36,236 bases of DNA, taken from NCBI GenBank assembly GCA_021775355.1, contig JAJFHZ010000009.1, positions 1-36,236 on the forward strand, read 5' to 3'. The DNA comes from Amylibacter sp. (GTDB taxonomy: Bacteria; Pseudomonadota; Alphaproteobacteria; Rhodobacterales; Rhodobacteraceae). Position numbers and translations under genes: made by a program. The notes below the pieces were generated by a model. It did no database searches. It worked only from the letters and a program-made list of their open reading frames with translations, and had not been told where the DNA came from. Of this stretch, positions 1 to 9,270 are shown piece after piece (position 1 is the first letter of the stretch; each line of letters opens with the position of its first letter).

Positions 1-1168
<1,168 letters not shown>

Positions 1169-1172
<4 letters not shown>

Positions 1173-2080
1173 GCGACTGGTTGGTCTCTATTTCAGGAAC
1201 GCCTGCAGGCAGTCAGTTGGCAATGTTTTTGGCTTTGTTTGCCGCAATCATGCATGCGGTATTCGGTGCCATTCAAAAGGGCCGTCATGATCCATGGTTG
1301 ACACGTGGAGCCGTTGATTTTTGCTACGCAATGATGGCGATGCCGTTTGCATTTTTTGTGGTTCCTTGGCCGGAACCCGGTATGTGGATAATATTTTTGG
1401 GCATGTTTGTGATCCATGTGACCTATAAAATCACCCAAGGTAAAGCTTATTCATATGGTGCATATACGGTCGTTTACCCAGTTGTGCGCGGTCTTGGGCC
1501 GTTGGTAACGGTAGCTGCTGCGGGTTTGGTTTTCGGCGAACATTTTGCTGCTGTGCAATGGGGTGGTTTGTTGGTGTTGACGCTGGCGATATTTGCCCTT
1601 GCCGCTGTTAATTTAAGTCGCGAAAAAGTGGATCGGCATGCGTTAAAGCTGGCTCTTGGCTGGGCTATTGTTGCCGGTTTCATGGTTGCTGCATATACAA
1701 CATATGATGCATACGGTATCCGCGCCACGCCTGATCCGTTTACGTTTTTAGCATGGTTTTTCTTTATCGACGGTTTGGTTTTTCCAGTTGTCGCAGTTGT
1801 GAAGTGGAACCGTATGGACAATCCGCCAGATTTGCGTCCACTTATGTTGCGCGGATTTATCGGCAGCATTGTAGCTTTCTTAAGCTTTGGCTCGATCCTG
1901 ATGGCAACACGTCTGGACAAGGTTGGTGAAGCTGCGGTTTTACGCGAAACATCGACAGTTTTTGCGGCATTGATCGGCTGGCTGTTCCTGAAAGAAACGG
2001 TTGGCCCTTTACGCGCGGTATTGATGGGGCTAATTGCTGCCGGTGCGGTTTTGGTGGAAGTTGGCGGATGGCACTGGTAG
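1169..2080 (+). CDS. EamA/DMT-family permease
   Basis: A hydrophobic protein of about 303 residues with roughly ten predicted membrane segments in two EamA-like halves, typical of drug/metabolite transporter family exporters. The substrate cannot be told from sequence. The start is TTG at 1169, which overlaps the ftsY stop codon (TTGA) and suggests translational coupling. An in-frame ATG at about 1223 would lose the first 18 residues. The opening SDWLVSISGT and the segment HAVFGAIQKGRHDPWLTRGA match the form I recall for the protein next to ftsY in Rhodobacteraceae. It sits between ftsY and yciB in a tight three-gene run. The second half contains the typical tail with ETSTVFAALIGWLFLKE. Confidence 0.85.
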
Positions 2081-2089
2081 AAGGCAAAA

Positions 2090-2689
2090 ATGACAGATAA
2101 AAAAATAAACCCGATCGTGAAACTGGCTTTGGAATTAGGGCCAATCATTCTATTCTTTGTCGCATATACAAAGATGAAAGCGAATACTTACAATATATTG
2201 GATAGGGATTACGAAGGTTTTATCGTGGTTACCGCAATATTTATTCCTGTATTGTTGATTGCAACGGGTATTCTTTGGGCGCTGACAGGAAAGCTGTCGA
2301 AAATGCAGGTTATGACCGCTATTCTTGTGGTTATATTCGGTGGTCTGTCAGTCTGGCTTAATGATGATCGTTTTTTCAAAATGAAACCGACGATGATCTA
2401 TCTGTTCTTTGGCGGTGCATTGGGGTTTGGCCTGTTGCGCGGTCAATCCTATCTAAAATCAATGATGGATGGGGCTATGCCGTTGAATGATCAGGGTTGG
2501 ATGATCCTGACCAAACGGATTTGCTTTTTCTTTCTGACGCTGGCCGTCGTGAACGAAGTGGTCTGGCGTACCATGTCGACGGATGCTTGGGTGAATTTCA
2601 AAACATTTGGATTAACCGCCGCCGTCTTTGTTTTTTTCATGACCCAAGGCGGGTTATTGACAAAGTATGCCACAAACGACGACGATTAA
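2090..2689 (+). CDS. yciB: Inner membrane-spanning protein YciB (septation protein A family)
   Basis: A polytopic inner membrane protein of 199 residues, the usual family length, with about five or six membrane segments. Family hallmarks are ELGPIILFFVAY near the N-terminus, LTGKLSKMQ in the middle, FGGLSVWLNDDRFFKMKPT, and NEVVWRTMSTDAWVNFK near the end. In enterobacteria YciB (IspZ/IspA) affects envelope integrity and septation, but its biochemical activity is not established. The ATG is preceded by AAGGC and lies 9 bases after the EamA stop, so it is the last gene of the ftsY run. It converges on the glutathione S-transferase gene with a 4-base gap. Confidence 0.92.
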   Translation: MTDKKINPIVKLALELGPIILFFVAYTKMKANTYNILDRDYEGFIVVTAIFIPVLLIATGILWALTGKLSKMQVMTAILVVIFGGLSVWLNDDRFFKMKPTMIYLFFGGALGFGLLRGQSYLKSMMDGAMPLNDQGWMILTKRICFFFLTLAVVNEVVWRTMSTDAWVNFKTFGLTAAVFVFFMTQGGLLTKYATNDDD

Positions 2690-2693
2690 CGGG

Positions 2694-3392
2694 TTATTTG
2701 GTTTTAAAAAGGTTTTTTTGCGCCTCTTTTCCAGTGTTATTCGACCGCAATTCCGCAGCCACGGCGCGGCCTTTTGCGACACCTTCACGAGCTTCGCAAC
2801 GTTCCAGCCATTTGGCCATATTCGGGAAGTTCGCAATGTCCTGCTCTTGCCGCTCCCATAATGTGGCCCACGACCATATGGCCATGTCGGCTATGGAAAA
2901 TTCACCGCAAACGTAATCTTTACCTGCCAATTGCCTATCTAACACGCCATAAAGCCGTTTGGTTTCAGCGCGGTAGCGATCTTGGGCATAGGGTAGCACT
3001 TGGGGCGGTTCCATTTTAGGGGCATAAAGCAGAAAGTGGTGTGCTTGTCCTGCCATAGGCCCAAGCCCGCCCATTTGCCACATTAGCCATTGATCAATCT
3101 CAATACGTTCACGTTCTGAAGCTCCGTAGAATTTACTGGTTTTACGGGCAAGGTATTGCAATATGGCACCCGACTCGAAGATCGAAATAGGTGCGCTGTC
3201 CGGCCCGTCAGGGTCGACAATGGCCGGCATGCGGTTATTGGGAGCAATCTTCAAAAAGTCCGGTTTGAATTGGTCGCCTGCACCGATGTCTATCAGATGC
3301 AAGTTATAGGGAAGGTTCATTTCTTCCATGGCTATGGCGATTTTCCAGCCATTGGGGGTTGGCCAGTAATATAGGTCAATTGGGTTTGTCAT
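2694..3392 (-). CDS. Glutathione S-transferase family protein (YghU/YfcG-like)
   Basis: A cytosolic protein of 232 residues. The N-terminal thioredoxin-like domain starts LYYWPTPNGWKIAIAMEE, has the cis-proline glutathione-site segment NNRMPAIVDPDG and then FESGAILQYLA. An all-helical C-terminal domain follows, with CGEFSIADMAIWSW. The Thr-Pro-Asn-Gly-Trp-Lys start is the pattern of the YfcG/YghU (Nu) class, which use glutathione as thiol donor or disulfide partner. I set the start at ATG 3392 because GGAG lies 6 bases upstream. The upstream in-frame ATG at 3407 would put that Shine-Dalgarno inside the gene. Monocistronic, and convergent with yciB. The substrate is unknown. Confidence 0.9.
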   Translation of the reverse strand: MTNPIDLYYWPTPNGWKIAIAMEEMNLPYNLHLIDIGAGDQFKPDFLKIAPNNRMPAIVDPDGPDSAPISIFESGAILQYLARKTSKFYGASERERIEIDQWLMWQMGGLGPMAGQAHHFLLYAPKMEPPQVLPYAQDRYRAETKRLYGVLDRQLAGKDYVCGEFSIADMAIWSWATLWERQEQDIANFPNMAKWLERCEAREGVAKGRAVAAELRSNNTGKEAQKNLFKTK

Positions 3393-3545
3393 GGTATTCT
3401 CCGTCATTTGAACGCTAGAATGGCAGAAAACGGGACGGGGTCAATTCACCGTTTGTTTGTGTGCATCCGCGAAAGATACATCATTGCTTCTTTTACGTTC
3501 GTCTTATGCATATAAATTGCCAGATCGTAAAATTTACACAAGGCA

Positions 3546-3574
3546 TTGACGAAATTGTGCATATTAAGTACCAA
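3546..3574 (+). promoter_or_regulatory. Candidate sigma70 promoter for the metZ leader
   Basis: TTGACG (3546-3551) is followed after 17 bases by TACCAA (3569-3574). The -35 is good and the -10 weak. The predicted start point near 3581 falls on the first base pairs of the SAM-II riboswitch, which supports the call. No transcript data are available. Confidence 0.4.
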
Positions 3575-3579
3575 TAATT

Positions 3580-3634
3580 CGAGGCGATTTGTAACCGGAT
3601 TGTGGGCCTCGTAAAATATGCCGCTAAAGAGGTC
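3580..3634 (+). promoter_or_regulatory. SAM-II riboswitch (metA motif) upstream of metZ
   Basis: Helix P1 is CGAGGC (3580-3585) paired with GCCTCG (3606-3611). Inside it is the conserved GATTTG (3586-3591) followed by AACCGGATTG. After P1 come TAAA (3612-3615) and CCGCTAAAG (3621-3629), and the 3' GGT (3631-3633) can pair with ACC in the loop to form the pseudoknot of this class. This order and these conserved bases match the SAM-II aptamers known upstream of metA, metX and metZ-type genes in alphaproteobacteria. The terminator and metZ start follow within 125 bases, so high S-adenosylmethionine should lower metZ expression. Confidence 0.86.
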
Positions 3635-3648
3635 AGGGCGATACGCGA

Positions 3649-3677
3649 CCCCGACTGTACATCGGTTGGGGTTTTTT
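3649..3677 (+). terminator. Intrinsic terminator in the metZ leader
   Basis: CCCCGAC (3649-3655) pairs with GTTGGGG (3665-3671), seven pairs with one G-U, loop of 9 bases, followed directly by six T residues (3672-3677). It lies between the SAM-II aptamer and the metZ start, so it is probably the expression platform. The stretch GGTC at 3631-3634, which is part of the aptamer pseudoknot, can also pair with GACC at 3647-3650 and could act as an antiterminator arm. Confidence 0.78.
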
Positions 3678-3704
3678 ATTGGGCGCGGCCCGGAAAGAAA
3701 GAAT

Positions 3705-4883
3705 ATGGATAATTGGAAGCCAAAGACCAAACTGGTGCATTCAGGTGTGAAGCGCAGCCAGTATAGTGAATTGTCGGAAGCGATTTTTCTAACGCAGGGT
3801 TTTGCCTATGACAGTGCTGAACAGGCCGAAGCGCGGTTTATTGAGTCGGGGCAGGATGAGTATATCTATGCACGTTACGGCAACCCGACCGTGCGGATGT
3901 TCGAAGAACGTATTGCCGCCCTTGAAGGGGCCGAAGATGCGTTTGCAACCGCCAGCGGCATGGCGGCAGTTTCGGGTGCGTTATTTTCAAAACTGCGGGC
4001 GGGCGATCATGTTGTGTCAGCTAAAGCACTGTTCGGATCGTGTTTGTTTGTGCTGGAAGATATTTTGCAACGCTGGGGTATTGAAGTGACCTTTGTCGAA
4101 GGCACTGATCTGGCCGCATGGCGCGCCGCGATGCGGCCCAATACAAAAGTGGCGTTTCTGGAAGCGTTGTCAAACCCAACGCTGGAAGTGATTGACATTA
4201 AAGGTGTTTCTGACATTGCCCATGAAGCGGGTGCAACAGTTGTGGTGGACAATGTCTTTGCCACGCCTGTCTTCCAACGCTCACTGGAATTGGGTGCAGA
4301 TGTGGTGATTTATTCTGCAACCAAACACATCGACGGGCAGGGCCGTTGTCTGGGTGGTGTGGTGTTGGGTACGAAAGAGTTTATCCGCAAAACGTTCGAA
4401 CCGTTCAACAAACACACCGGCCCCGCAATGAGCCCGTTTACTGCGTGGGTCATGTTAAAAGGCTTGGAAACGATTGTGCTGCGTTGTGAGGCGCAAGCAA
4501 CAACCTGTGAAAGCTTGGTTGATGCGCTTTCCGGCCACGCCAAGCTGGAACGCCTGATTTATCCGTTTGCCCCCGATCATCCACAACTGGGATTGGCAAA
4601 ACGTCAGATGACACAAGGCGGTACAGTTGTAACATTGGTGCTGAAAGATGGAAAAGATGCAGCATTTCGATTTATCAATGCACTGAATATTATCACAATT
4701 TCCAATAATTTGGGTGATGCAAAATCTATTATCACCCACCCGTCGACCACGACACACCAACGGCTGACGGCGGATCAAAGAACGGCATTGGGAATTTCGG
4801 ATGGTCTGGTGCGTATTTCTATCGGGCTGGAGGATGCCGGCGATTTGTTGGACGACATCACACAGGCACTGGAAAAAGCATAA
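3705..4883 (+). CDS. metZ: O-succinylhomoserine sulfhydrylase
   Basis: A PLP enzyme of the Cys/Met metabolism family that makes homocysteine directly from O-succinylhomoserine and sulfide in methionine synthesis. It has 392 residues, the normal length. SATKHIDGQGRCLGG contains the Schiff-base lysine K207 and is the form seen in MetZ. YIYARYGNPTV is the cofactor and substrate segment near residue 60. The start is ATG 3705 (MDNWKPKTKLVHSG). The frame continues open to 3618, but that extension would cover the riboswitch and terminator and is rejected. Expression is predicted to be repressed by S-adenosylmethionine through the SAM-II riboswitch. MetB/MetC-type activities are close paralogues, but the motifs and leader favour MetZ. 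Confidence 0.93.
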   Translation: MDNWKPKTKLVHSGVKRSQYSELSEAIFLTQGFAYDSAEQAEARFIESGQDEYIYARYGNPTVRMFEERIAALEGAEDAFATASGMAAVSGALFSKLRAGDHVVSAKALFGSCLFVLEDILQRWGIEVTFVEGTDLAAWRAAMRPNTKVAFLEALSNPTLEVIDIKGVSDIAHEAGATVVVDNVFATPVFQRSLELGADVVIYSATKHIDGQGRCLGGVVLGTKEFIRKTFEPFNKHTGPAMSPFTAWVMLKGLETIVLRCEAQATTCESLVDALSGHAKLERLIYPFAPDHPQLGLAKRQMTQGGTVVTLVLKDGKDAAFRFINALNIITISNNLGDAKSIITHPSTTTHQRLTADQRTALGISDGLVRISIGLEDAGDLLDDITQALEKA

Positions 4884-4982
4884 AGGTCTGATCGGCTTAC
4901 AAAACCGTCGGAATTTGGGTGTGGTATATTTTTGCTGGCCCTATTATCTATATCAAGACGAATAGGCCCGAAGGAGTGTGCC

Positions 4983-5582
4983 ATGACGGACGATAAATCA
5001 CGCCCATCTCGCGAAGAGGCAGAAGATGCTGTGCGCACGCTATTGCGTTGGGCAGGCGATGATCCTGCGCGCGAGGGATTGGTTGACACGCCCGCGCGCG
5101 TTACCAAGGCATATGGTGAATGGTTTCGTGGTTATGATGAAGATCCGGCTGCAATTCTGAAGCGCACTTTCGAAGAGGTTGACGGCTATGACGAAATGGT
5201 TGTTCTCAAAGATATCCGCTTTGAGAGTTTCTGCGAACATCATATGGCCCCGATCATTGGTAAAGCACATGTGGGTTATATCCCGACCGATCGTGTGGTT
5301 GGTATTTCCAAGCTTGTGCGCTTGGTCGATGCTTATGGTAAACGTCTGCAAGTACAGGAAAAATTGACCGCACAAATCGCCAATACATTACAAGAGGTGT
5401 TAAAACCGCGCGGTGTAGCGGTGGTCATGGAGGGTGAGCATCACTGTATGTCTACACGCGGCGTACACAAGCATGGTGTTACAATGGTGACATCGCGTAT
5501 GATGGGGATATTCAAATCGAACGACATCACCCGTCAGGAGTTTTTAAAATTGATCGGGAACCCGGTTAACCGTGGCTCATAA
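4983..5582 (+). CDS. folE: GTP cyclohydrolase I
   Basis: First enzyme of tetrahydrofolate synthesis, converting GTP to 7,8-dihydroneopterin triphosphate. It has 199 residues, typical for FolE type I. The zinc ligands are C84 and H87 in FCEHHMAP and C155 in [29 protein letters not shown] and [13 protein letters not shown] are conserved core segments. The start is ATG 4983 with AAGGAG 6 bases upstream. An in-frame codon at 4932 has no such support. It follows metZ by 99 bases and may share its transcript or have its own promoter in that gap. The other folate genes in this window (folB, folP) lie about 11 kb downstream. Confidence 0.96.
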   Translation: MTDDKSRPSREEAEDAVRTLLRWAGDDPAREGLVDTPARVTKAYGEWFRGYDEDPAAILKRTFEEVDGYDEMVVLKDIRFESFCEHHMAPIIGKAHVGYIPTDRVVGISKLVRLVDAYGKRLQVQEKLTAQIANTLQEVLKPRGVAVVMEGEHHCMSTRGVHKHGVTMVTSRMMGIFKSNDITRQEFLKLIGNPVNRGS

Positions 5583-5605
5583 AGTAACAGGAATTTTGAA
5601 AATAC

Positions 5606-7090
5606 TTGACGGGTGTGCGGCAAAACGCCAAGTCTGCTTTCATGTTTGATTTCCGACCTGCTGGATATGTTATTGGTTTACTGGTTGTTGCACTGGGTGC
5701 AACGATGGTTTTACCGATGCTGATGGATTATTATGACGGGAATGCACATTGGCGGGTTTTTGCGCTGACAGGATTTATAACCGCTTTATTCGGTGCAACG
5801 GTGGCACTGGCCTGTGCAAATCAAAGCCAAGAGGGCCTGTCTATTCAGCAAACCTTTTTTCTGACGACGGGAGTTTGGGTCGTCTTGCCGATCTTTGCAG
5901 CTTTGCCGTTTTGGTTCGGTGCAACCCAAGCCAGCTATACTGATGCGTTTTTTGAAGCGATGTCAGGGCTGACCACCACAGGCTCTACGGTATTTACGGG
6001 GTTAAGCGATCTGCCGCGCGGCATTTTACTGTGGCGCGGGTTGATGCAATGGTTCGGTGGTATCGGGATTATTGTTGTGGCAATGGTATTTTTACCTTTG
6101 CTGCGCGTCGGTGGGATGCAGATATTTCGCACTGAAGGGTTTGATACATTTGGTAAGGTTCTGCCGCGTGCCGCAGAAATTTCGCGTACGATTTCATTGA
6201 TTTACCTGGCCCTGACGATTTTTTGTGCCATAAGTTACCGTATTGCCGGACAAGGTATTTTTGACAGCATTGTGCACTCTATGACGACGATTGCGACCGG
6301 CGGGTTTGCCAATTATGACACCAGTTTTGCAGGTCTGGGAACGGGTTCTGAATATATCGCTGTGGTGTTTATGTTGCTCGCCTGTTTGCCGTTTGTGCGT
6401 TATGTACAATTAGTGGGCGGGTCATTGCGGCCGTTATTGCGTGACACGCAAATCCGCACATTTTTTATGACGGCAGCCTGCGTTATTGTAATTCTGGCAC
6501 TTTGGCGAATGAGCTTCGTAACCAATCACAACGAACTTGCCTTGCGCAAAGCTGCCTTTAATGGCGTGTCGATCTTAACGGGTACGGGATATGCCAGTGA
6601 TAATTATATGCGTTGGGGTAGTTTTCCGGTCACAATGTTATTCATGATCGGCTTAATCGGCGGTTGCGCGGGCAGTACCACCTGTTCGATCAAAATCTTT
6701 CGGTTTCAGTTACTATATGCCTCTGTGCGCGCACAAATTCAACGCATTCATAGCCCTAATGGTGTATTTATGCCGAAATATGAGGGCCGCACTGTAGCGG
6801 AAGATATCATATCATCTGTTATGGGTTTCTTTATGCTGTTTATCCTGTCCTTGGCCGTATTGGCGGTGGCTTTGGGGATGACAGGGCTGGATATGATTAC
6901 ATCTATTTCCGGGGCAGCTTCCGCGCTTGGCAATATCGGGCCGGGGCTTGGAGCCGAGATTGGACCCGCCGGAAGTTTTGCGGATGTGAACGATACCGCC
7001 AAATGGCTGTTGGCGGCAGGTATGTTGGTCGGGCGATTGGAACTGATGGCGGTTTATGTATTGTTTACAGGGAATTTTTGGCGTGGATAA
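5606..7090 (+). CDS. trkH: TrkH/KtrB family potassium transporter subunit
   Basis: Membrane-spanning pore subunit of a Trk-type K+ uptake system, up to 494 residues. The four pore loops of the superfamily are visible: SGLTTTGSTVF at about 120-130, TTIATGGFANYD near 230, LTGTGYASDN near 325 and SALGNIGPGLG near 440, each with the filter glycine. The usual partner, the NAD-binding TrkA, is not in the window. The start is uncertain. TTG 5606 is the longest, GTG 5615 is possible, and ATG 5642 (MFDFRPAGYVIG) matches the beginning I recall for relatives. None has a strong Shine-Dalgarno. It is 23 bases after folE. Confidence 0.88.
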   Translation: MTGVRQNAKSAFMFDFRPAGYVIGLLVVALGATMVLPMLMDYYDGNAHWRVFALTGFITALFGATVALACANQSQEGLSIQQTFFLTTGVWVVLPIFAALPFWFGATQASYTDAFFEAMSGLTTTGSTVFTGLSDLPRGILLWRGLMQWFGGIGIIVVAMVFLPLLRVGGMQIFRTEGFDTFGKVLPRAAEISRTISLIYLALTIFCAISYRIAGQGIFDSIVHSMTTIATGGFANYDTSFAGLGTGSEYIAVVFMLLACLPFVRYVQLVGGSLRPLLRDTQIRTFFMTAACVIVILALWRMSFVTNHNELALRKAAFNGVSILTGTGYASDNYMRWGSFPVTMLFMIGLIGGCAGSTTCSIKIFRFQLLYASVRAQIQRIHSPNGVFMPKYEGRTVAEDIISSVMGFFMLFILSLAVLAVALGMTGLDMITSISGAASALGNIGPGLGAEIGPAGSFADVNDTAKWLLAAGMLVGRLELMAVYVLFTGNFWRG

Positions 7091-7262
7091 CCGTGCTAAG
7101 TATAATGCGGTATATTTTGAACATATATTGAATATCAAATCTGTGTTTTAATTATTGTGAAAATAGATTTTTTTAAAATGCATTTTTATCAGTTCGATAT
7201 ATGGTGTTTTGTGAAACAGTAAGAATACCCATTTCCTAATGGCCATCAGAAAGTGATGAATA
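7091..7262. other. AT-rich spacer between trkH and the decarboxylase gene
   Basis: About 170 bases, very AT-rich, without a credible reading frame. It contains the perfect palindrome AAAATGCATTTT at 7175-7186, which could be a protein site or chance in AT-rich DNA. It probably holds the promoter of the next gene. No terminator hairpin for trkH is evident. Confidence 0.5.
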
Positions 7263-8654
7263 ATGACACTTGACCCAAAAGACTGGGATGCATTTCGCAC
7301 GTCAGCCCATGCAATGCTGGACGCTAGCATTGATAAACTGGCAAATGCTGCTGAGGGCCGTGTCTGGACACCCTTACCAGAGGCTGAGAAAGCCAATATT
7401 CAAGCCAACCTACCGATTCAGGGCGTATCCCATGATGTGATGCAAAAGCAATTGGAAAGCTTTTTGCCATACGGGGTTGGCAACACCCATCCGCGTTTCT
7501 TTGGTTGGGTACACGGGGCAGGCGCGCCTTCGGGTCTAATGGCCGAAATCGCGGCGGCGGCAATGAATGTGAATGCAGGCGGGCGTGATCATGTGGCTCC
7601 CGTAGTAGAGCGGCAGGTGATTGAATGGTCGGCTGAAATCATGGGGTTGCCTGCGGATACTTCCGGTTTGATTGTGTCAGGCACGTCAATGGCGACGATT
7701 ATTGCGCTGAAAGTGGCACGCGATCAGGCTATGAACACGGCGCAAGGGCAGTTGGTGGGTTATACAAGTACGCAAACCCATTCTTGTGCTGCACAAGCCT
7801 TTGATATTCTTGGTCTTGGCCGCGATCACTTGCGAAAGATTGCGTGTAATGATGCGTTGGAAATAGATGTTCATGCTTTGCAGACGGCCATTACTGCGGA
7901 CAAAGCAGCAGGGTTTGTACCTTTCTTGATTGTGGGCACCGCTGGGGCGGTGAATATGGGGGCAATAGACGATCTGGAAGGTTTGGCGGAAATTGCCAAG
8001 GCGGAAGGTCTGTGGCTTCACATCGACGGGGCCTTTGGGGCGACGGCGGTGATTGGCGAACACGCGCGCGCACGTTTGACGGGGCTATCGCGCGCCGACA
8101 GTCTGGCGTTTGATTTCCACAAGTGGTTGCAAGTAAATTATGATGCGGGCTGTGTTTTGATCCGTGATGAAGCGGCACATCGCGGATCCTTTTCGGATCG
8201 CCCTGAATATCTGCACGGATCGGAACGCGGCCTTGCGGGCGGCGCATTTTGGGCAGTGGATTACGGACCGGAGCTGTCACGCGGATTTCGCGCGCTGAAG
8301 GTCTGGGCGCACATGAAGGAACACGGGGTTGAAGCACTGGCGGCTGTAATTGACCGCAATATTGAGCAGGCGCAGTATTTGGAAAACCTTGTAAAAGCTT
8401 CGCCAAAACTGGAAATGCTGGCCCCCGTGCCGTTGAATATTTGCTGTTTTCGGTATAAATTTGACGGGGACAATGATGCCCTGAACGAAGAGATCGTAGT
8501 ACAATTGCAAGAAAGCGGCATCGCGGTGCCGTCTACCACGATTATCAACGGGCAGCTGGCGATACGGGTGAACCTGACCAACCACCGGACAAAGGAAAGC
8601 GATCTGGATATGCTGGTGGAGGCGGTTTTAAGGATTGGGGGGGAGCTTACGTGA
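7263..8654 (+). CDS. Group II PLP-dependent decarboxylase (aromatic-amino-acid/glutamate decarboxylase-like)
   Basis: A cytosolic PLP decarboxylase of 463 residues. The Schiff-base lysine is K287 in DFHKW. SGTSMATIIALKVARD is the phosphate-binding region, HIDGAFGATA holds the aspartate that pairs with the pyridine nitrogen, and THPRFFGWVHG is the conserved N-terminal segment. The family decarboxylates aromatic amino acids, glutamate, diaminobutyrate or related substrates, and the sequence does not settle which. Start ATG 7263 is the only good in-frame choice. It stands alone, with AT-rich DNA before it and a spacer after it, so genomic context gives no substrate clue. Confidence 0.88.
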   Translation: MTLDPKDWDAFRTSAHAMLDASIDKLANAAEGRVWTPLPEAEKANIQANLPIQGVSHDVMQKQLESFLPYGVGNTHPRFFGWVHGAGAPSGLMAEIAAAAMNVNAGGRDHVAPVVERQVIEWSAEIMGLPADTSGLIVSGTSMATIIALKVARDQAMNTAQGQLVGYTSTQTHSCAAQAFDILGLGRDHLRKIACNDALEIDVHALQTAITADKAAGFVPFLIVGTAGAVNMGAIDDLEGLAEIAKAEGLWLHIDGAFGATAVIGEHARARLTGLSRADSLAFDFHKWLQVNYDAGCVLIRDEAAHRGSFSDRPEYLHGSERGLAGGAFWAVDYGPELSRGFRALKVWAHMKEHGVEALAAVIDRNIEQAQYLENLVKASPKLEMLAPVPLNICCFRYKFDGDNDALNEEIVVQLQESGIAVPSTTIINGQLAIRVNLTNHRTKESDLDMLVEAVLRIGGELT

Positions 8655-8826
8655 TTTGTCTGAAACAATTATTTAAGCTTGTTTAGCCCAATGACGGCTT
8701 TGAGCCCAAAGTATACATTTGAGTAGCCCCAAAGCACAAAACGACGGCGATCCGGCTGAGTTACACTCAACGCGCGACTAGCTCAGTCTGCCTTGGAAGC
8801 GCTTCACTTGTGAATGACCGGGCACT
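8655..8826. other. Spacer with short recurring CCCAA motifs
   Basis: No credible gene. Short related strings recur: GCCCAATGACGGC near 8687, GCCCAAAG near 8705 and CCCCAAAGC near 8725. From about 8775 there is a stretch resembling part of a tRNA (TAGCTCAGT, then TTCACTTGTGAA), but no acceptor or complete arms form. It may be decayed intergenic sequence; I assign no function. Confidence 0.4.
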
Positions 8827-9009
8827 TCAACCTTGATTAGCACCTCGCATTGCGCGAATAGCTTCACGGATTTTCTTCCAATCTCCGGCCTCGTCAGTTT
8901 TCCCCGCCTCGTCGCACTTTCGCATCTTTTGGGCAACTTCGGCCTCCGCTTTATCACCATGTGCGTTGTACAATGCTCGGGCGTATTCTTCGGTTTTCTT
9001 TATATCCAT
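8827..9009 (-). CDS. Small conserved hypothetical protein, 60 aa
   Basis: A small, soluble, highly charged protein predicted to be all helical: MDIKKTEEYARALYNAHGDK at the start, then Lys/Glu/Ala-rich helices and IREAIRAMRGANQG at the end. It has no membrane segment and no cysteine pair (one Cys only). I recall similar 60-70 residue proteins in Rhodobacteraceae (YARALYxAHGDKAEAEAAQK), but know of no function. The start ATG is preceded by AGGAAGGA about 10 bases upstream. Codon use looks normal and the residue composition is unlike a shadow frame. It stands alone on the minus strand between two plus-strand genes. Confidence 0.72.
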   Translation of the reverse strand: MDIKKTEEYARALYNAHGDKAEAEVAQKMRKCDEAGKTDEAGDWKKIREAIRAMRGANQG

Positions 9010-9270
9010 GTTTTTCCATCCTTCCTGTCATCTTGCTGAGTGGCTTGAAATTCCGGGCCTTCAAGTAGTTCATATAATACATCAGTTGCTTCCTTTAGGG
9101 AACAACCTTACCTAGATGAACGACCAATCCTGATTTTACCTAGATGGCTGTTTTGTCCGCAGAGCAACCATTCGCTCCTGTAATGCCATCCAAACACTCA
9201 TACCTAATTGACCCCACACCCCGCTTTGCCTAAGTAGAACACCAAACACTCCACCCCAAAGGGCAGGCTT
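9010..9270. other. Spacer upstream of glyQ with a direct repeat
   Basis: No gene seen. TTACCTAGATG occurs twice, at 9108-9118 and 9136-9146, 28 bases apart, close to three helical turns. It could be an operator pair or part of the divergent promoter region for glyQ and the small minus-strand gene. No terminator or known riboswitch is recognised. Confidence 0.4.

Noticed and set aside
1474..2148. 224-codon frame on the minus strand
   Set aside because: Antisense to the EamA permease gene; low-complexity shadow composition and no start context.
3618..3704. N-terminal extension of metZ
   Set aside because: The extra codons are the riboswitch tail and terminator; family similarity begins at MDNWKPKTKLVHSG from ATG 3705.
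3446..3730. Minus-strand open frame of 94 codons
   Set aside because: It covers the promoter, SAM-II riboswitch, terminator and metZ start; no ribosome binding site or family features.
8770..8845. tRNA-like stretch (TAGCTCAGT, TTGTGAA, TTCAA)
   Set aside because: No acceptor stem, the anticodon stem does not pair, and TTCACTTGTGAA is simply a palindrome; at most a decayed fragment.
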